From Dasypus novemcinctus (taxonomy: Eukaryota; Chordata; Mammalia; Cingulata; Dasypodidae): a stretch of 64,000 nt of DNA. Below, in pieces: positions 47,855 to 60,200 of this stretch; position 1 is the first letter of the stretch, and the number at the start of each line of letters is the position of its first letter. The notes below the pieces were generated by a model, which ran no database searches, was not told the origin of the DNA, and was given only the letters and a program-made list of their open reading frames with translations. The stretch lies in contig NC_080702.1 of NCBI RefSeq assembly GCF_030445035.2, positions 23,137,652 to 23,201,651 of the forward strand. The letters are read 5' to 3'. Both the position numbers and the translations under genes were made by a program.

Positions 47855-50800
47855 TTTCTTTTTCACAGCTCTTCTTTAATAATCAGTTCAACTAATTCTA
47901 ATTTTTTAAAATTGTCAACTGTAAGTTATCAAAATTATGCCAGGGACTCACTAATTGGATGCAAATTTTCTCCCCAGGAAATCTTTAACCAGATCTTTTT
48001 TTGACATGTAATTTCCAGACAAGCAAACAGTTGGTGTTCATTGGTTCACCTTTCCACATAGATGATTCATTTAAGCTCACTTCCCTGTGTTTTAGTCTGA
48101 CCAAAGCAATGATTCAAAGCCAGTTGTGCTGGCTGAATTAACTAAAGAGACACCCCATGCTTCTTCCTCCTTTTTCCCTTGTGAGAGTGGACAGAGAGGA
48201 ATACATCTGTACTATTCTCATCAGCTGCAGTGAGATAACCCCAGCTTCATATATGGGGATGTGGGTTGTCAGAACTTCCAGGCCACTGGAGGGTTTTGGT
48301 AACTTACTTTTGTTGTTTTGGGTTCTTCATCTCTCTTTCTCTCACCTTCCTCAGAGTTATTTAGTAGGTCTTGTTCTTCTGACTCTCAAAGCAGGTCCCT
48401 TGGATAACTTTTTGCTCTTTTTCTGTTTTTATGAAAGAGTTCAGTCCTGCCTGCCCACTCCAATGCTATCTTCCTGGATCTCCTGTTGATTTTTCTTTAG
48501 ATAACTCCTAGCACTCAATGTAATAGCTAACTCACCACTAACTAGATAAAAATTTAAGGACCAGACAGCTGAGGGACTATATCCCAGGATTATTACTTTA
48601 AAAATAGTCAGATATGCAGTGTGCAACTAAAGGTTTTAAGATAAACAAAGAAAAAGGAAATGATGTCCTATCCAAAGGAAAAAGAAAAATTCCAAAAGCT
48701 ATCCATGAAGAAGACCAGACTTTAGAGGTATACCAGTCAAAATCTTTTAAAAACTGACTCTCAGCGTGCTTAAGGAGATGAAAGAAAATAACTAAAACAT
48801 ATCAGGAAAGCAATGAATGAATAAAATAAGACTCTCAGAAAAAAGAATTTTTTAAAAGGAATCAAATAGATATACTTGTGTTGAAGACCACCAATAGCTA
48901 AAATGAAAAATTCTACATATAAAATTTGTTTTTTTCTCCCCTGGATGAGAAATATAGTTTATAAACAATTCAAATAATCATAGAAAAAAGCTTCGAGTTT
49001 CCATTAAAATTGCAAATATTACTAATTATTGAAATTCTTATTATAACCAAAATGCAAACATTGTAAATTCCAAAACTGACATTAAATTACAAAAAATATT
49101 ATCTAACTAAAACTGGAAAATGCTTTTACAATTCTGTGGAAAAAATTACAATTTAAATAGTGAGATATACCTGTATAATAAAGAGGTATAACAGTTTCAT
49201 ATTGGGAGAAACCAGTTTGCTAAACCTAACAAATTTCCAGAGAATTATATATTAATTCAGTAAAATTCATTTGATTTAAAATTCTAACAAATGCCAAAGA
49301 TAATGGTTTCTACTTAGCCTCATTAATACAAGGAACAGGATCCTTGGAGAACAAGTAGATTCCAAATTTGGGGTGGGAGAAGTACAAGATGATCTTAGAT
49401 AATCATGTAGTACCAGAAAATAATAATGTGAAAAAAGGAAAAAAGGAAAAGGCGATATGAGGTATGGTGACATTTCCAAAGGGCACAAGGGTTCTATATG
49501 CTTAATGTGGGAATACTATGAACAACAAAATTAATAACATAAAAAGAGTAGCATTAGATTTTAACCCAAAGAATTAATTAAATATATATGAATTGATAGT
49601 GATATAAATAAATGAATGAATAAATAAATAAATGGGATAACTGTTCTTACAGGAGAAATTCTACAGTGCAGTGAAGAAAGAATAAGGTAACATGATACAA
49701 TGGTAATTGCCACAACATGCACTGCTGACTGGGAAAAATAATTTACAAAAGTTGAAGTGGAAACAGAATATTTGCATAGCCTCCATGTACCCCCTCAATA
49801 AAATATTTAGTAATTACACGTGGAAAAGAGAAATTATTCAGAGGAGAATTCTGGCAGACACCTCTTTAACAAAATGACCAAAGTTAAGATCACTGGTAAT
49901 AGTTCAAATTGGTATTATATCCCTCCTAGTGTAATTCCAAGAGTGCACAACCTTTATGATTTCCTCCCTCACAGTGCTGTACCTCAGATTAATAATGAGA
50001 AGTCATCAGACAAACCCATTTGTAGGAAATTCTGCAAAATGACTGACCAGTGCTCTTTCAAAATTACCAAAGTCATTAAGACTAAGAAAGCCTAAATTTG
50101 TCACAGAAACAGAAGATTCAGGAGATAAAACTATATATAATGAGGGATTCTGGATGGGAACCTGGCTCAGGAAAATAATAGTAGGAAAAAAAATGGTAAA
50201 ATTCTGAACAATTCCATAGATAAGTTGACAAAATTGTAACAATGTTACCTTTGAAGTTTTGGTCATTTTTTTATGTTTATGTAAGAGGTTAATCATAAAG
50301 TTTATTAAGTGAAAGGTATGTGGAGCTCTGAAATGTATTTGCAGCTCATCTACAGGTCAAAATTATCTTAACAATCAAAGGAACTTGCCAAAATGATTCT
50401 AATTCTTAGGAAAAATGCAATGCCCATAATAAACCATAAAATTTTGGAGTGGTTTAGTGACTGGTGAGAGGAAATTCCAGTGTTCTGAAGACTAACTTTT
50501 GGATTCTTATTAAATGTAGGAATTTATAGAATAGACCTCAACAGGCATTAAAAATAAGTTGGAGAAAAATGACATATCCTAAATACTACTAGAAAACTTT
50601 GGATCAAAATGGAGAAAAAATAAAATATGTACCTCTAACAATATGCATGAAATTCCAACTGTATGTAATTTTACAAAGAAAATATATCACCAGAAAAGGA
50701 GAAAATATTTTGAACTTGTTGGACAGAAAGATTTATGATAATTAATTTGCTACTTACAGAATTTTAAGTAAAATACAATCAGTTCACGTATTTTGGAAAA

Positions 50801-51465
50801 TAACAAGCCCATAATTGACAAATAATTACAAATTAAAAAAAAGAAAATGCAATGTGTTTGATAAGAAAATAACAACCTACAAATAAAAAATGAAAATAAG
50901 CAAAAGTTTTCAATAGAAATTTACAAAAATGTAAAACAAAAATATCAATAAATAATAAAAGATCCTAGAACTGATAATTAGTATTTAATATATTATATTA
51001 TTGTTAACAAATTGAGAAATATTTTATGAATAATACAATGACATGTCAGCAAATATGTACAAAATGTAAATATTCATACTTCTCTGGGAGTATGAGTTTT
51101 CACCACAAATTTGGAGATTATTTTGTTAGTTTCTATCTGTTTGAATTGTGCATACACAGCAATTACATTTCCAGAAATAACAATAATCCAGAGAAGTGTC
51201 ATATAAGAATGCAAAATAAAACACATAAATGTGTTCAAAATATTACTAATTTGCAATTTTATTGTCCTGGGATATCCTCAACAAATTTTGAAATCATGTT
51301 TGTACTGGATACAAAAAAATGTGTTTGAGGATTTTCCCTCTTTGACTATTGTCTGGGAGAAACTGCATTAGACTATTCTTGAATATAATTCCTGATCATG
51401 ACCTTTTCTTTGCTTATGAAATTTTCTCTAGATTTTTTTCCACTTACACATTTAGAATAAGGTCG
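47855..51465. other. 3.6 kb AT-rich sequence, nothing firm
   Basis: No recognised repeat family or gene. An (AAAT)n-like run lies near 49606-49634. Open frames at 48157-48489 and 49820-50095 (110 and 91 codons) have no recognisable family, no repeat counterpart and no coding-like base use. Confidence 0.45.
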
Positions 51466-51469
51466 TGCT

Positions 51470-52430
51470 TATGGAAGTCTCGGCAGTATCTGAGACAACC
51501 AAAGTAGATACAACCCCACGCAGTGGTGCTCCTGAGGACTACAGAGATACCCGGGTCCTACAGTCCTGACAGATGGCTCTGGAGTTCAATGCCTTGTCAG
51601 TGAGCCCTGTTTTGAAACTTGTGCTCCTGAGTGTGATGGAGCTGGATTAGATATGATCTCTATATACATGTCTCTTCCATCACTTTTACTTAACCTGTGA
51701 TGACACTGGGGTTGGTGCATGCTCCAGAGACTTGAATCTTAGGACTGGGCCCTGAATCTCAGCAGAGTTGGAACACCTGCTCTAATGTTCATTGGAATTA
51801 CCCAGGTCAGCTAACAGGGAGGTGAGGACGCTCAACCACCACACCATGAAACTGAGAGAATCTACAACTGCAAGCAGGAGAATCCCATCCATAAGCCATG
51901 TGGGATCTAAGTGACCTCTCAATTTAGAGAGGGAGTGGACATCCAAGGGTGTTCAGGATGGAGGAATACAATATGGATGAGAGTGGACTCACTGGTATTC
52001 TACTATACAACTATAGTGACTCTAGCAATGGAAGAAATTATCATCGATGTAGAGATAAGGGCCATGGGAGTTGCTGAGGGCAGGGAGAGAAAAGAAGAGG
52101 TGTGATGTGGGGACATTTTCAGGACTTAAGAGTTGTCCTGAATTTCATTTCAGGGATAGATGCAGGACATTATATAACCTGCCATAGCCCACTAAATGTA
52201 CTGGGAGAGACAGTAAACTACAATGTAGACTATAATCCATGCAGAGCAGAGGTGTTTCAAAATATATTCATCAAATGCAATGAATATGCCACACTGATGA
52301 AAAAGGTTGTTGATGTGGAAGTAGTAGTGAGGTGGGGAGTGGGGATATATGGGACCTCTTATATTTGTAATGTCACATTTTTGTGTTCTATGTATCTTTA
52401 AAAAAGATAATTAAAAGGAAAAAAATAAAA
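51470..52430 (+). mobile_element. 5'-truncated L1 3' UTR, 1.0 kb
   Basis: From AAGTCTCGGCAGTATCTGAG to the terminal block (GGGACCTCTTATATTTGTAA, GTTCTATGTATCTTTAAAAA) and an A-rich tail. In this copy the frame antisense to the 3' UTR is not open at length. Confidence 0.8.
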
Positions 52431-52839
52431 TAAATTTAAAAATCAGAAAATTTCTTCAATATTTTCAAATTGGTTTTTATTTTCCATAAATTTAAAAATA
52501 ACTTGCCTACATGGATTACTGAGTAGTGTTTTTCTTTGAAAGTATATTTTAAGAAATTTTATAAAGTTTGCCAAATATTATTAAAACTTGCTTTTATAAT
52601 AAACACTGTTGTTCTTGTTATATTTAAAACTTTCTGGATTATTTTACTTTTTATCATTTTTTTTTAAATCAAAGAAGTACATGAAAAAGTTAGATATAAT
52701 GCCAAAATTGGATTTATTAACAGGAACTTTCCAATATTTCCTATTCTCTAAAATTTTATTCAACTTGTTATTTTCATAATTTCCCTAACTCTATTAAATA
52801 ATAATCTTAACCTATTGTTTCAGGAATTTTTTCAATATC

Positions 52840-54070
52840 AAAAGTACAACTGGTCTCGAAGCCAAACTCAGCATGTAAATGCAATGCCTTCCCCCCAGCG
52901 TGGGACATGACACCCGGGGATGAGCCTCCCTGGCAACGAGGGACCACTATCAACTACCAACTGATGATGCAACTGGAAAATGACCTTATACGGAAGGTTC
53001 AATGCGGATCAGCAGAATATCCATATCTACATAAAATACCATGACTTTAAAATGCTGTTTGACCTAAAGTAAGGGGGAAATGGAAAGGAGAAATGAGTTT
53101 ATATGGCTACGAGTTTCTAAAAAAGAGTCTGGAGGCTGGCAGAAGGTTTGCCCTCATGCACAACTGAGCAGAGTCAGAGAGACAGATAAAGCAGATACAA
53201 CCCCCAGATATTGGTTCCTTTGAGGGCTAAAGAGACCCATGGGAGTTATGGTCATGGCCGATGGGGTTAACTACCAGGGCAGATGGCCCCTCTTTGGAAA
53301 TGGTGTTTATGTGTGATGAATCTGGACTCGGATGGGATCTCCCTTCATAAGACTTTCATGCTAATGTGCTGGAGGTGCAGTTAATGTTGGGGTTTAAGAT
53401 ATATTTAGGGGATTTGAATCTCTGGACTGACAATGTGATAGCCAGATCCTGAGCCTCAACAGACTCCAGCACCTACAATCTGATTTATTGGACTTACCAC
53501 ACTCAGCTAAGATGGAGGTGAAGAAGGACAACCACCACACCATGGAGCCTAGAGTGATTACAACTGAAAATGGGAGGATTGCATCCAGCATCCAGGTGGA
53601 ATCTGAGCCTCCTCTTGACATAAAGGTGCAATGGACACAACCAATCCAGTGTCCACATAGAAGAGGTGGCATTGGATTGGGAAAAGTGGACATAATGGAC
53701 AAAGGGTATGGGGAAAGGCAGGAAGAGATGAGAGGTGGAGGCGTCTTCGGGACATGGAGCTGCCCTGGATGGTGCTTCAGAGGTAATCACCGGACATTGT
53801 AAATCCTCACAGGGCCTACATGATGGAATAGAGGAGAGTATGGGCCATGATGTGAACCAATGTATATGAGGTGCAGAGGTGCCCAAAGATGTACTTACCA
53901 AATCCAATGGATGTGTCATGATGATGGGAACGAGTGTTGTTGGGGGGGGGGGAGAGGGGGGGTGGGGGGGTGGGGTTGAATGGGACCTCACATATATATT
54001 TTTAATGTAATATTATTACAAAGTCAATAAAAAAAAAAAATTAAAAAAAAAAAAAAAAAAGTACAACTGG
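52840..54070 (+). mobile_element. Young 5'-truncated L1 copy (1.2 kb) with target duplication
   Basis: The insertion begins at 52854 (TCTCGAAGCCAAACTCAGCA) and ends in a poly-A stretch at 54030-54060. AAAAGTACAACTGG is present before it (52840-52853) and after it (54057-54070, the As shared with the tail). The whole insert is the inverse of 54459-55648, which belongs to L1-4; differences noted by eye were only a few substitutions and G/A run lengths. A G-rich tract lies at 53939-53975. On the minus strand 53394-53702 is open, the antisense frame discussed under findings. Confidence 0.95.
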
Positions 54071-55648
54071 ATATCCTTCTATACCTCTTTGAGGTTCAGC
54101 CTATCCAGTAATAATAAACTCTACTTCCTCTATTTTTAACAATAAACTTTATTTTTAGAGAAACTGTAGTTTACAGAAAAAATTACACCAAAATGTACAG
54201 TTCTCATATAACCTCCCTGCCCCCCCCCCCCACACACATAGTTTTCCCTATTAATGTCTTATATTAGAGTGGTACATTTTTTACAACTGGTGAACAAATA
54301 TTGAAGCATTGTAAATAACCAAAGTTTATAGTTTACATCACTGTTTACACTTTGTGCTGCGCAGTTTTATATGCTTTGAAAAATACATGTCCTGTATATG
54401 CCATTACAATATCATACATAACAGTCTCACAGCTTTGTTTTTTTTTTTTTTTTTTTTTAATTTTTTAATTTTTTATTGACTTTGTAATAATATTACATTA
54501 AAAATATATATGTGAGGTCCCATTCAACCCCACCCCCCCACCCCCCTCTCCCCCCCCCCCAACAACACTCGTTCCCATCATCATGACACATCCATTGGAT
54601 TTGGTAAGTACATCTTTGGGCACCTCTGCACCTCATATACATTGGTTCACATCATGTCCCATACTCTCCTCTATTCCATCATGTAGGCCCTATGAGGATT
54701 TACAATGTCCGGTGATTACCTCTGAAGCACCATCCAGGGCAGCTCCATGTCCCGAAGATGCCTCCACCTCTCATCTCTTCCTGCCTTTCCCCATACCCTT
54801 TGTCCATTATGTCCACTTTTCCCAATCCAATGCCACCTCTTCTATGTGGACACTGGATTGGTTGTGTCCATTGCACCTTTATGTCAAGAGGAGGCTCAGA
54901 TTCCACCTGGATGCTGGATGCAATCCTCCCATTTTCAGTTGTAATCACTCTAGGCTCCATGGTGTGGTGGTTGTCCTTCTTCACCTCCATCTTAGCTGAG
55001 TGTGGTAAGTCCAATAAATCAGATTGTAGGTGCTGGAGTCTGTTGAGGCTCAGGATCTGGCTATCACATTGTCAGTCCAGAGATTCAAATCCCCTAAATA
55101 TATCTTAAACCCCAACATTAACTGCACCTCCAGCACATTAGCATGAAAGTCTTATGAAGGGAGATCCCATCTGAGTCCAGATTCATCACACATAAACACC
55201 ATTTCCAAAGAGGGGCCATCTGCCCTGGTAGTTAACCCCATCGGCCATGACCATAACTCCCATGGGTCTCTTTAGCCCTCAAAGGAACCAATATCTGGGG
55301 GTTGTATCTGCTTTATCTGTCTCTCTGACTCTGCTCAGTTGTGCATGAGGGCAAACCTTCTGCCAGCCTCCAGACTCTTTTTTAGAAACTCGTAGCCATA
55401 TAAACTCATTTCTCCTTTCCATTTCCCCCTTACTTTAGGTCAAACAGCATTTTAAAGTCATGGTATTTTATGTAGACATGGATATTCTGCTGATCCGCAT
55501 TGAACCTTCCGTATAAGGTCATTTTCCAGTTGCATCATCAGTTGGTAGTTGATAGTGGTCCCTCGTTGCCAGGGAGGCTCATCCCCGGGTGTCATGTCCC
55601 ACGCTGGGGGGAAGGCATTGCATTTACATGCTGAGTTTGGCTTCGAGA
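52854..55648. repeat. Inverted repeat, arms ~1.2 kb, 420-bp spacer
   Basis: Arm 1 is 52854 to about 54037, arm 2 about 54459-55648. For example, TCTCGAAGCCAAACTCAGCA at 52854 is the reverse complement of the sequence ending at 55648. A partial read found about three substitutions and some homopolymer differences. The arms are the truncated L1 copy and the end of L1-4, as described above. Confidence 0.95.
54140..54437 (-). mobile_element. Old L1 3' end between the two young L1 copies
   Basis: Reverse-complement landmarks TTACAGAAAAAATTACACCA, TTCTCATATAACCTCCC and TGTCTTATATTAGAGTGGTA are those of an old mammalian L1 terminus, as at 17085. The young L1 at 54438 inserted into or next to it. 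Confidence 0.65.
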
Positions 55649-57261
55649 CTGGCCACATTTGAGTAACATGAAGGCTGACAGAAGGAAATTCCCAGGCCCA
55701 AAGTTGCTCTAGGCCTTGTTATTATTTTGGGTTTATCAGCTCACAAGCATAGTCATTAGTATCAGGGGCTCACTGTTGAACCCTCACTCCCTCCCGGTCC
55801 CCACCACTGTACCTGGGAGACTGTCGCTGCTCCCCTAGGGACCACGACAGAGCACCACTGGCCGGGAACCCAGTACCCCCCCTACTGTGGTTTTTAATTG
55901 TTGCCACTATGAGTATATCCAAACATTACCATGCACCCTGGACATATGTTCTGTACAGCTCCCTGTCAGTCATATATCATCTGTCATTGGTATCCCATAC
56001 CAGTATCCCTCCATTGCCATTGTTGAAACACTCTGTGATCCAGAACTCCCCGAAATTTGAAGCCCAATATAATGTCATGGTCCCTTACTAGGGAATGGCA
56101 TATAGCGATGAGTTTAAAGGATAGATAAAGAACTTGGATAAAGTTAGATAAAGAACTTAGATAAAGAATGTTGACTTGAAAAAATTCCACATCCTATTTT
56201 TTTCTTTTCCCCCCCCCCCCTAATTATTCAGCTTTTCTTCACAGGAGTCCTAGACCACAGCAATGTATATATATAATATACAGCACTCCCACATATCCAC
56301 CAGAAAACCTTTTCCCTTCCACAGTGATACTCTTACGCCCTATTCATATCATATTTACTTAAAGTGATGTACAGAGTCTGAGACATTAGCTTTCTAACAA
56401 GGTGACATCTGTATTTACATTATGGTGCATACTTTAGGATACACAGTTCTTTACATTTTTAGTTATCCTATGTTTTACATTATGGTTTACATTATCAGTC
56501 CGTCATCTCCTATATGTTATGGTGTAATATTACATGTTTTATATCCATCCTTGTGTACTCTCAAGAAACTCCTCTCTTACCCCCCATTTACTTTGGTTCC
56601 ACACATTTAACGTCCATTTTCCCTTCCACCTTAGTGCCCTCAGTGATAGCCAACCTCCGTTTCCTGAGGAGCCACTTCCAGAGATAGATGGAATAGTGTT
56701 GAGGGCCTAACTTGCTCAACTGCCCCAATGCCCTGGGAGCCACCCTTTCTCTCGAGGGATACAGTTCCCTCTATTGGATGGCATTAGTCCTCCCCAGGAT
56801 GTGGGTCCACCCCCACTCTCACTACTTGGGTTTCTACCCCATGGTGTCACCCACTCTGGCAGAATGAGCATTTAGACATTCCCCAGGAGCCCGTCCTGCA
56901 TCAGACCCTCCCCTCCGAGCATTCTAAACAGGTAACCCTCTTTATTATATTTTGATATGATTTTCTCGGCATTTTACTCTCCACCAACACCTGACCCTCT
57001 CCTGGTTCGTATGCTACCCCTCCCTCCCCCCACTTTTGGGCAACGTTACCCACCCGTCCCTCCCCAGCCACCCTCAAACCCGCAAAGCCCCAAGCAAAGG
57101 CAACCCCTTGCCCCCCTTTTATCTCTTCTTTGTGTTCATACTTACCACCATCTCGTCTTAAATTCCACCCCTGCAGACATCGGCTCATATCGTTCCTCCA
57201 CCCTCCAATTTCCTGCAAGCCTATCGTTCAGTCTCTTGCTATCTAGGGCAGCTTGTTTATT
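54438..57261 (-). other. 2.8-kb 3' UTR of L1-4
   Basis: The interval from the ORF2 stop to the poly-A tail is about 2820 bp, much longer than the roughly 0.5 kb of human L1. It has a C-rich tract on the plus strand (54525-54561; G-rich on the element's strand) about 70 bp before the tail, and a central part, from about 54700 to 55650, that recurs in the truncated copies throughout the window. The plus strand 54758-55108 is open for 116 codons. Landmarks in the distal half (TTTTCCCTTCCACCTTAGTG, TCCTCCCCAGGATGTGGGTC) recur at 150-320 in L1-1. Confidence 0.85.
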
Positions 57262-60200
57262 TCATATCATTGAGGTCATGTAGTATTTGTCCTTCAATGT
57301 CTGGGTTGCTTCACTCAACATAAGGTTCTCAAGATTCATCCATGTTATCACATGTGTTTGTAGTGTGTTTGTTCTTACAGCCGAGTAGTATTCCATTGTG
57401 TGTATATACCACATTTTATTGATCCACTCGTCTGTTGATGGGCATTTGGGTTGATTCCAACTTTTGGCAATAGTGAACAATGCTGCTATGAACATTGGTG
57501 TACATATATTGGTTTGTGTTCTTGTTTTCAGTTCTGCTGGGTATATTCCCAGCAGTGGTATTGCTGGGTCATATGGCAAATCTATGGCTAGTTTTTTGAG
57601 AAACCGCCATACTGTTCTCCAGAATGGTTGGATCCTTCTGCATTCCCACCAGCAGTGGATGAGTGTTCCCCTTCCTTCACATCCTCTCCAGCACTTGTAT
57701 TCTTCTGTTTTTTTCATAGCTGCCAATCTTATGGGTGTAAGATGGTATCTCATTGTGGTTTTGATTTGCATTTCCCTGATAGCTAGAGATTTGGAACATT
57801 TTTTCATGTGCTTTCTTGCCATTTGTATTTCTTCTTCGGAGAAGTGTCTGTTTAAGTCTTTTTCCCATTTTTTAAATGGATTGTTTATCTTTTTATTTTC
57901 AAGATGTAGGAGTTCTTTATATATGCAAGTTATAAGTTTCTTATCAGATATCTGATTGCCAAATATTTTCTCCCACTGTGTGGGCTCCCTTTTTACTTTC
58001 TTGACAAACTCCTTTGAGGTGCAGAAGGCTTTAATTTTGAGGAAGTCCCATTTATCTATTAGTTCTTTTGCTGCTCGTGCTTTTGGTGAGATATTCATAA
58101 ATCCATTACCTATTACAAGGTCCTGTAGATGTTTCCCTACACTGCTTTCTAAGGTTTTTATGGTCTTGGCTTTTATATTTAGGTCTTTGATCCATCTTGA
58201 GTTGATCTTTGTATAAGGTGTGAGATGGTAATCCTCTTTCATTCTTCTACATATGGCTATCCAGTTCTCCAGACACCATTTGTTGAATAGGCCACTCTCT
58301 CCCAGTTGAGAGGGTTTGGTGGCTTTATCGAATATTATGTGGTTGTATATGTGAGGTTCTATATCAGAGCTTTCAATTCGATTCCATTGGTCTATATGTC
58401 TCTCCTTATGCCAATACCATGCTGTTTTCACCACCGTAGCTTTATAGTATGTTTTGAAGTCAGGTAGTGTGATTCCTCCAATTTCGTTTTTCTTTTTCAG
58501 TATGTCTTTGGCTATTTGGGGTCTCTTTCCTTTCCAAATAAATTTCATAGTTAGTTTTTCTAGTTCCTTAAAGAAGGCTGCATTGATTTTTATTGGGGTT
58601 GCATTGAATGTGTAGATCAATTTTGGTAGGATAGACATCTTAATAATGTTCAGTCTTCCTATCCATGAACAAGGAATAGTCTTCCATTTATTTAGGTCTT
58701 CTTTGATTTCCTTGAACAATCTTGTATAGTTCTCAGTGTATAAGTTCTTTACCTCTTTAGTTAAATTTATTCCTAAGTATTTGATTTTTTTATTTACTAT
58801 TGTGAATGGTATTTGTTTCTTGATTTCCTCCTGATCTTGCTCATTATTGGTGTACAGAAATGCTACTGATTTTTGCGCATTGATCTTATAACCTGCGACT
58901 TTACTAAACTCATTTATGAGTTCTAGAATCTTCGTTGTAGATCTCTCAGGGTTTTCTATGTATAGGATCATGTCATCTGCAAATAATGAAATTTTGACTT
59001 CTTCCTTTCCAATTTGAATGCCTTTTATTTCTGGTTCTTGCCTCAGTGCTCGAGCAAGTACTTCTAAGACAATGTTAAATAGGAGCGGCGACAGTGGGCA
59101 TCCTTGTCTTGTTCCTGAGTTTAGAGGGAAGGAGTCTAGGATTTCTCCATTGTAAACAATATTGGCTTTAGGTTTTTCATATATACTCTTTATCATGTTC
59201 AAAAAATTTCCTTGTATTCCAATCATTTGGAGTGTTTTTATCAAGAAAGGGTGCTGTATTTTGTCAAATGCTTTTTCTGCATCAATAGATATAATCATGT
59301 GATTTTTTTCCTTCAATCTGTTTATATGGTGTATTACGTTGATTGATTTTCTTATGTTGAACCATCCTTGCATACCTGGGATGAATCCCACTTGGTCGTG
59401 GTGTATAATTCGTTTAATGTGTTGTTGAATACGATTAGCAAGTATTTTGTTAAGTATTTTTGCATCTAGGTTCATTAGAGAAATTGGTCTGTAATTTTCC
59501 TTTCTTGTGATGTCTTTGTTTGGCTTTGGTACTAGGGTAATGTTGGCATCATAGAAGGAGTTGGGTAATGTTCTTTCTGTTTCGATGGTTTGGAATAGTT
59601 TCAGCAGGATTGGTGTCAGTTCTTTCCGGAATGTTTTATAGAATTCACCTGTGAAGCCATCTGGCCCTGGGCTCTTCTTAGTTGGGAGATTTTTAATAAC
59701 TGATTCTATCTCTCTGCTTGTGATTGGTTTGTTAAGATCATCAATTTCTTCTTTTGTCAATATGGGCTGTTTATGTGTTTCTAGGAATTTGTCCATTTCC
59801 TCTAGATTGTCATTTTTGTTGGAATATAGTTTTTCAAAATATCCTCTTATGATAGTCTTTATTTCTGTGGGGTCAGTGGTGATATCGCCTTTCTCATTTC
59901 TTATTTTGTGTATTTGCATCTTCTCTTTTTCTTTGTTAGTGTTGCTAAAGGTTTGTCAATTTTGTTAATCTTCTCAAAAAACCAGCTCTTGGTCTTGTTT
60001 ATCTGTTCAAGTGCTTTCTTATTTTCTATTTCATTTAGTTCTGCTCTTATCTTTGTTATTTCCTTCCTTCTTCTTCCTGTTGGGTTACTTTGTTGTTGTT
60101 TTTCTAATTCCTTCAAATGTGCAGTTAGTTCTTCAATTTTTGCTCTTTCTTCTTTTTTGATATATGAATTTATGGCTATAAACTTCCCTCTCAGTACTGC

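Noticed and set aside
49820..50095. Plus-strand open frame of 91 codons
   Set aside because: No known family, and nothing in the sequence around it supports transcription.
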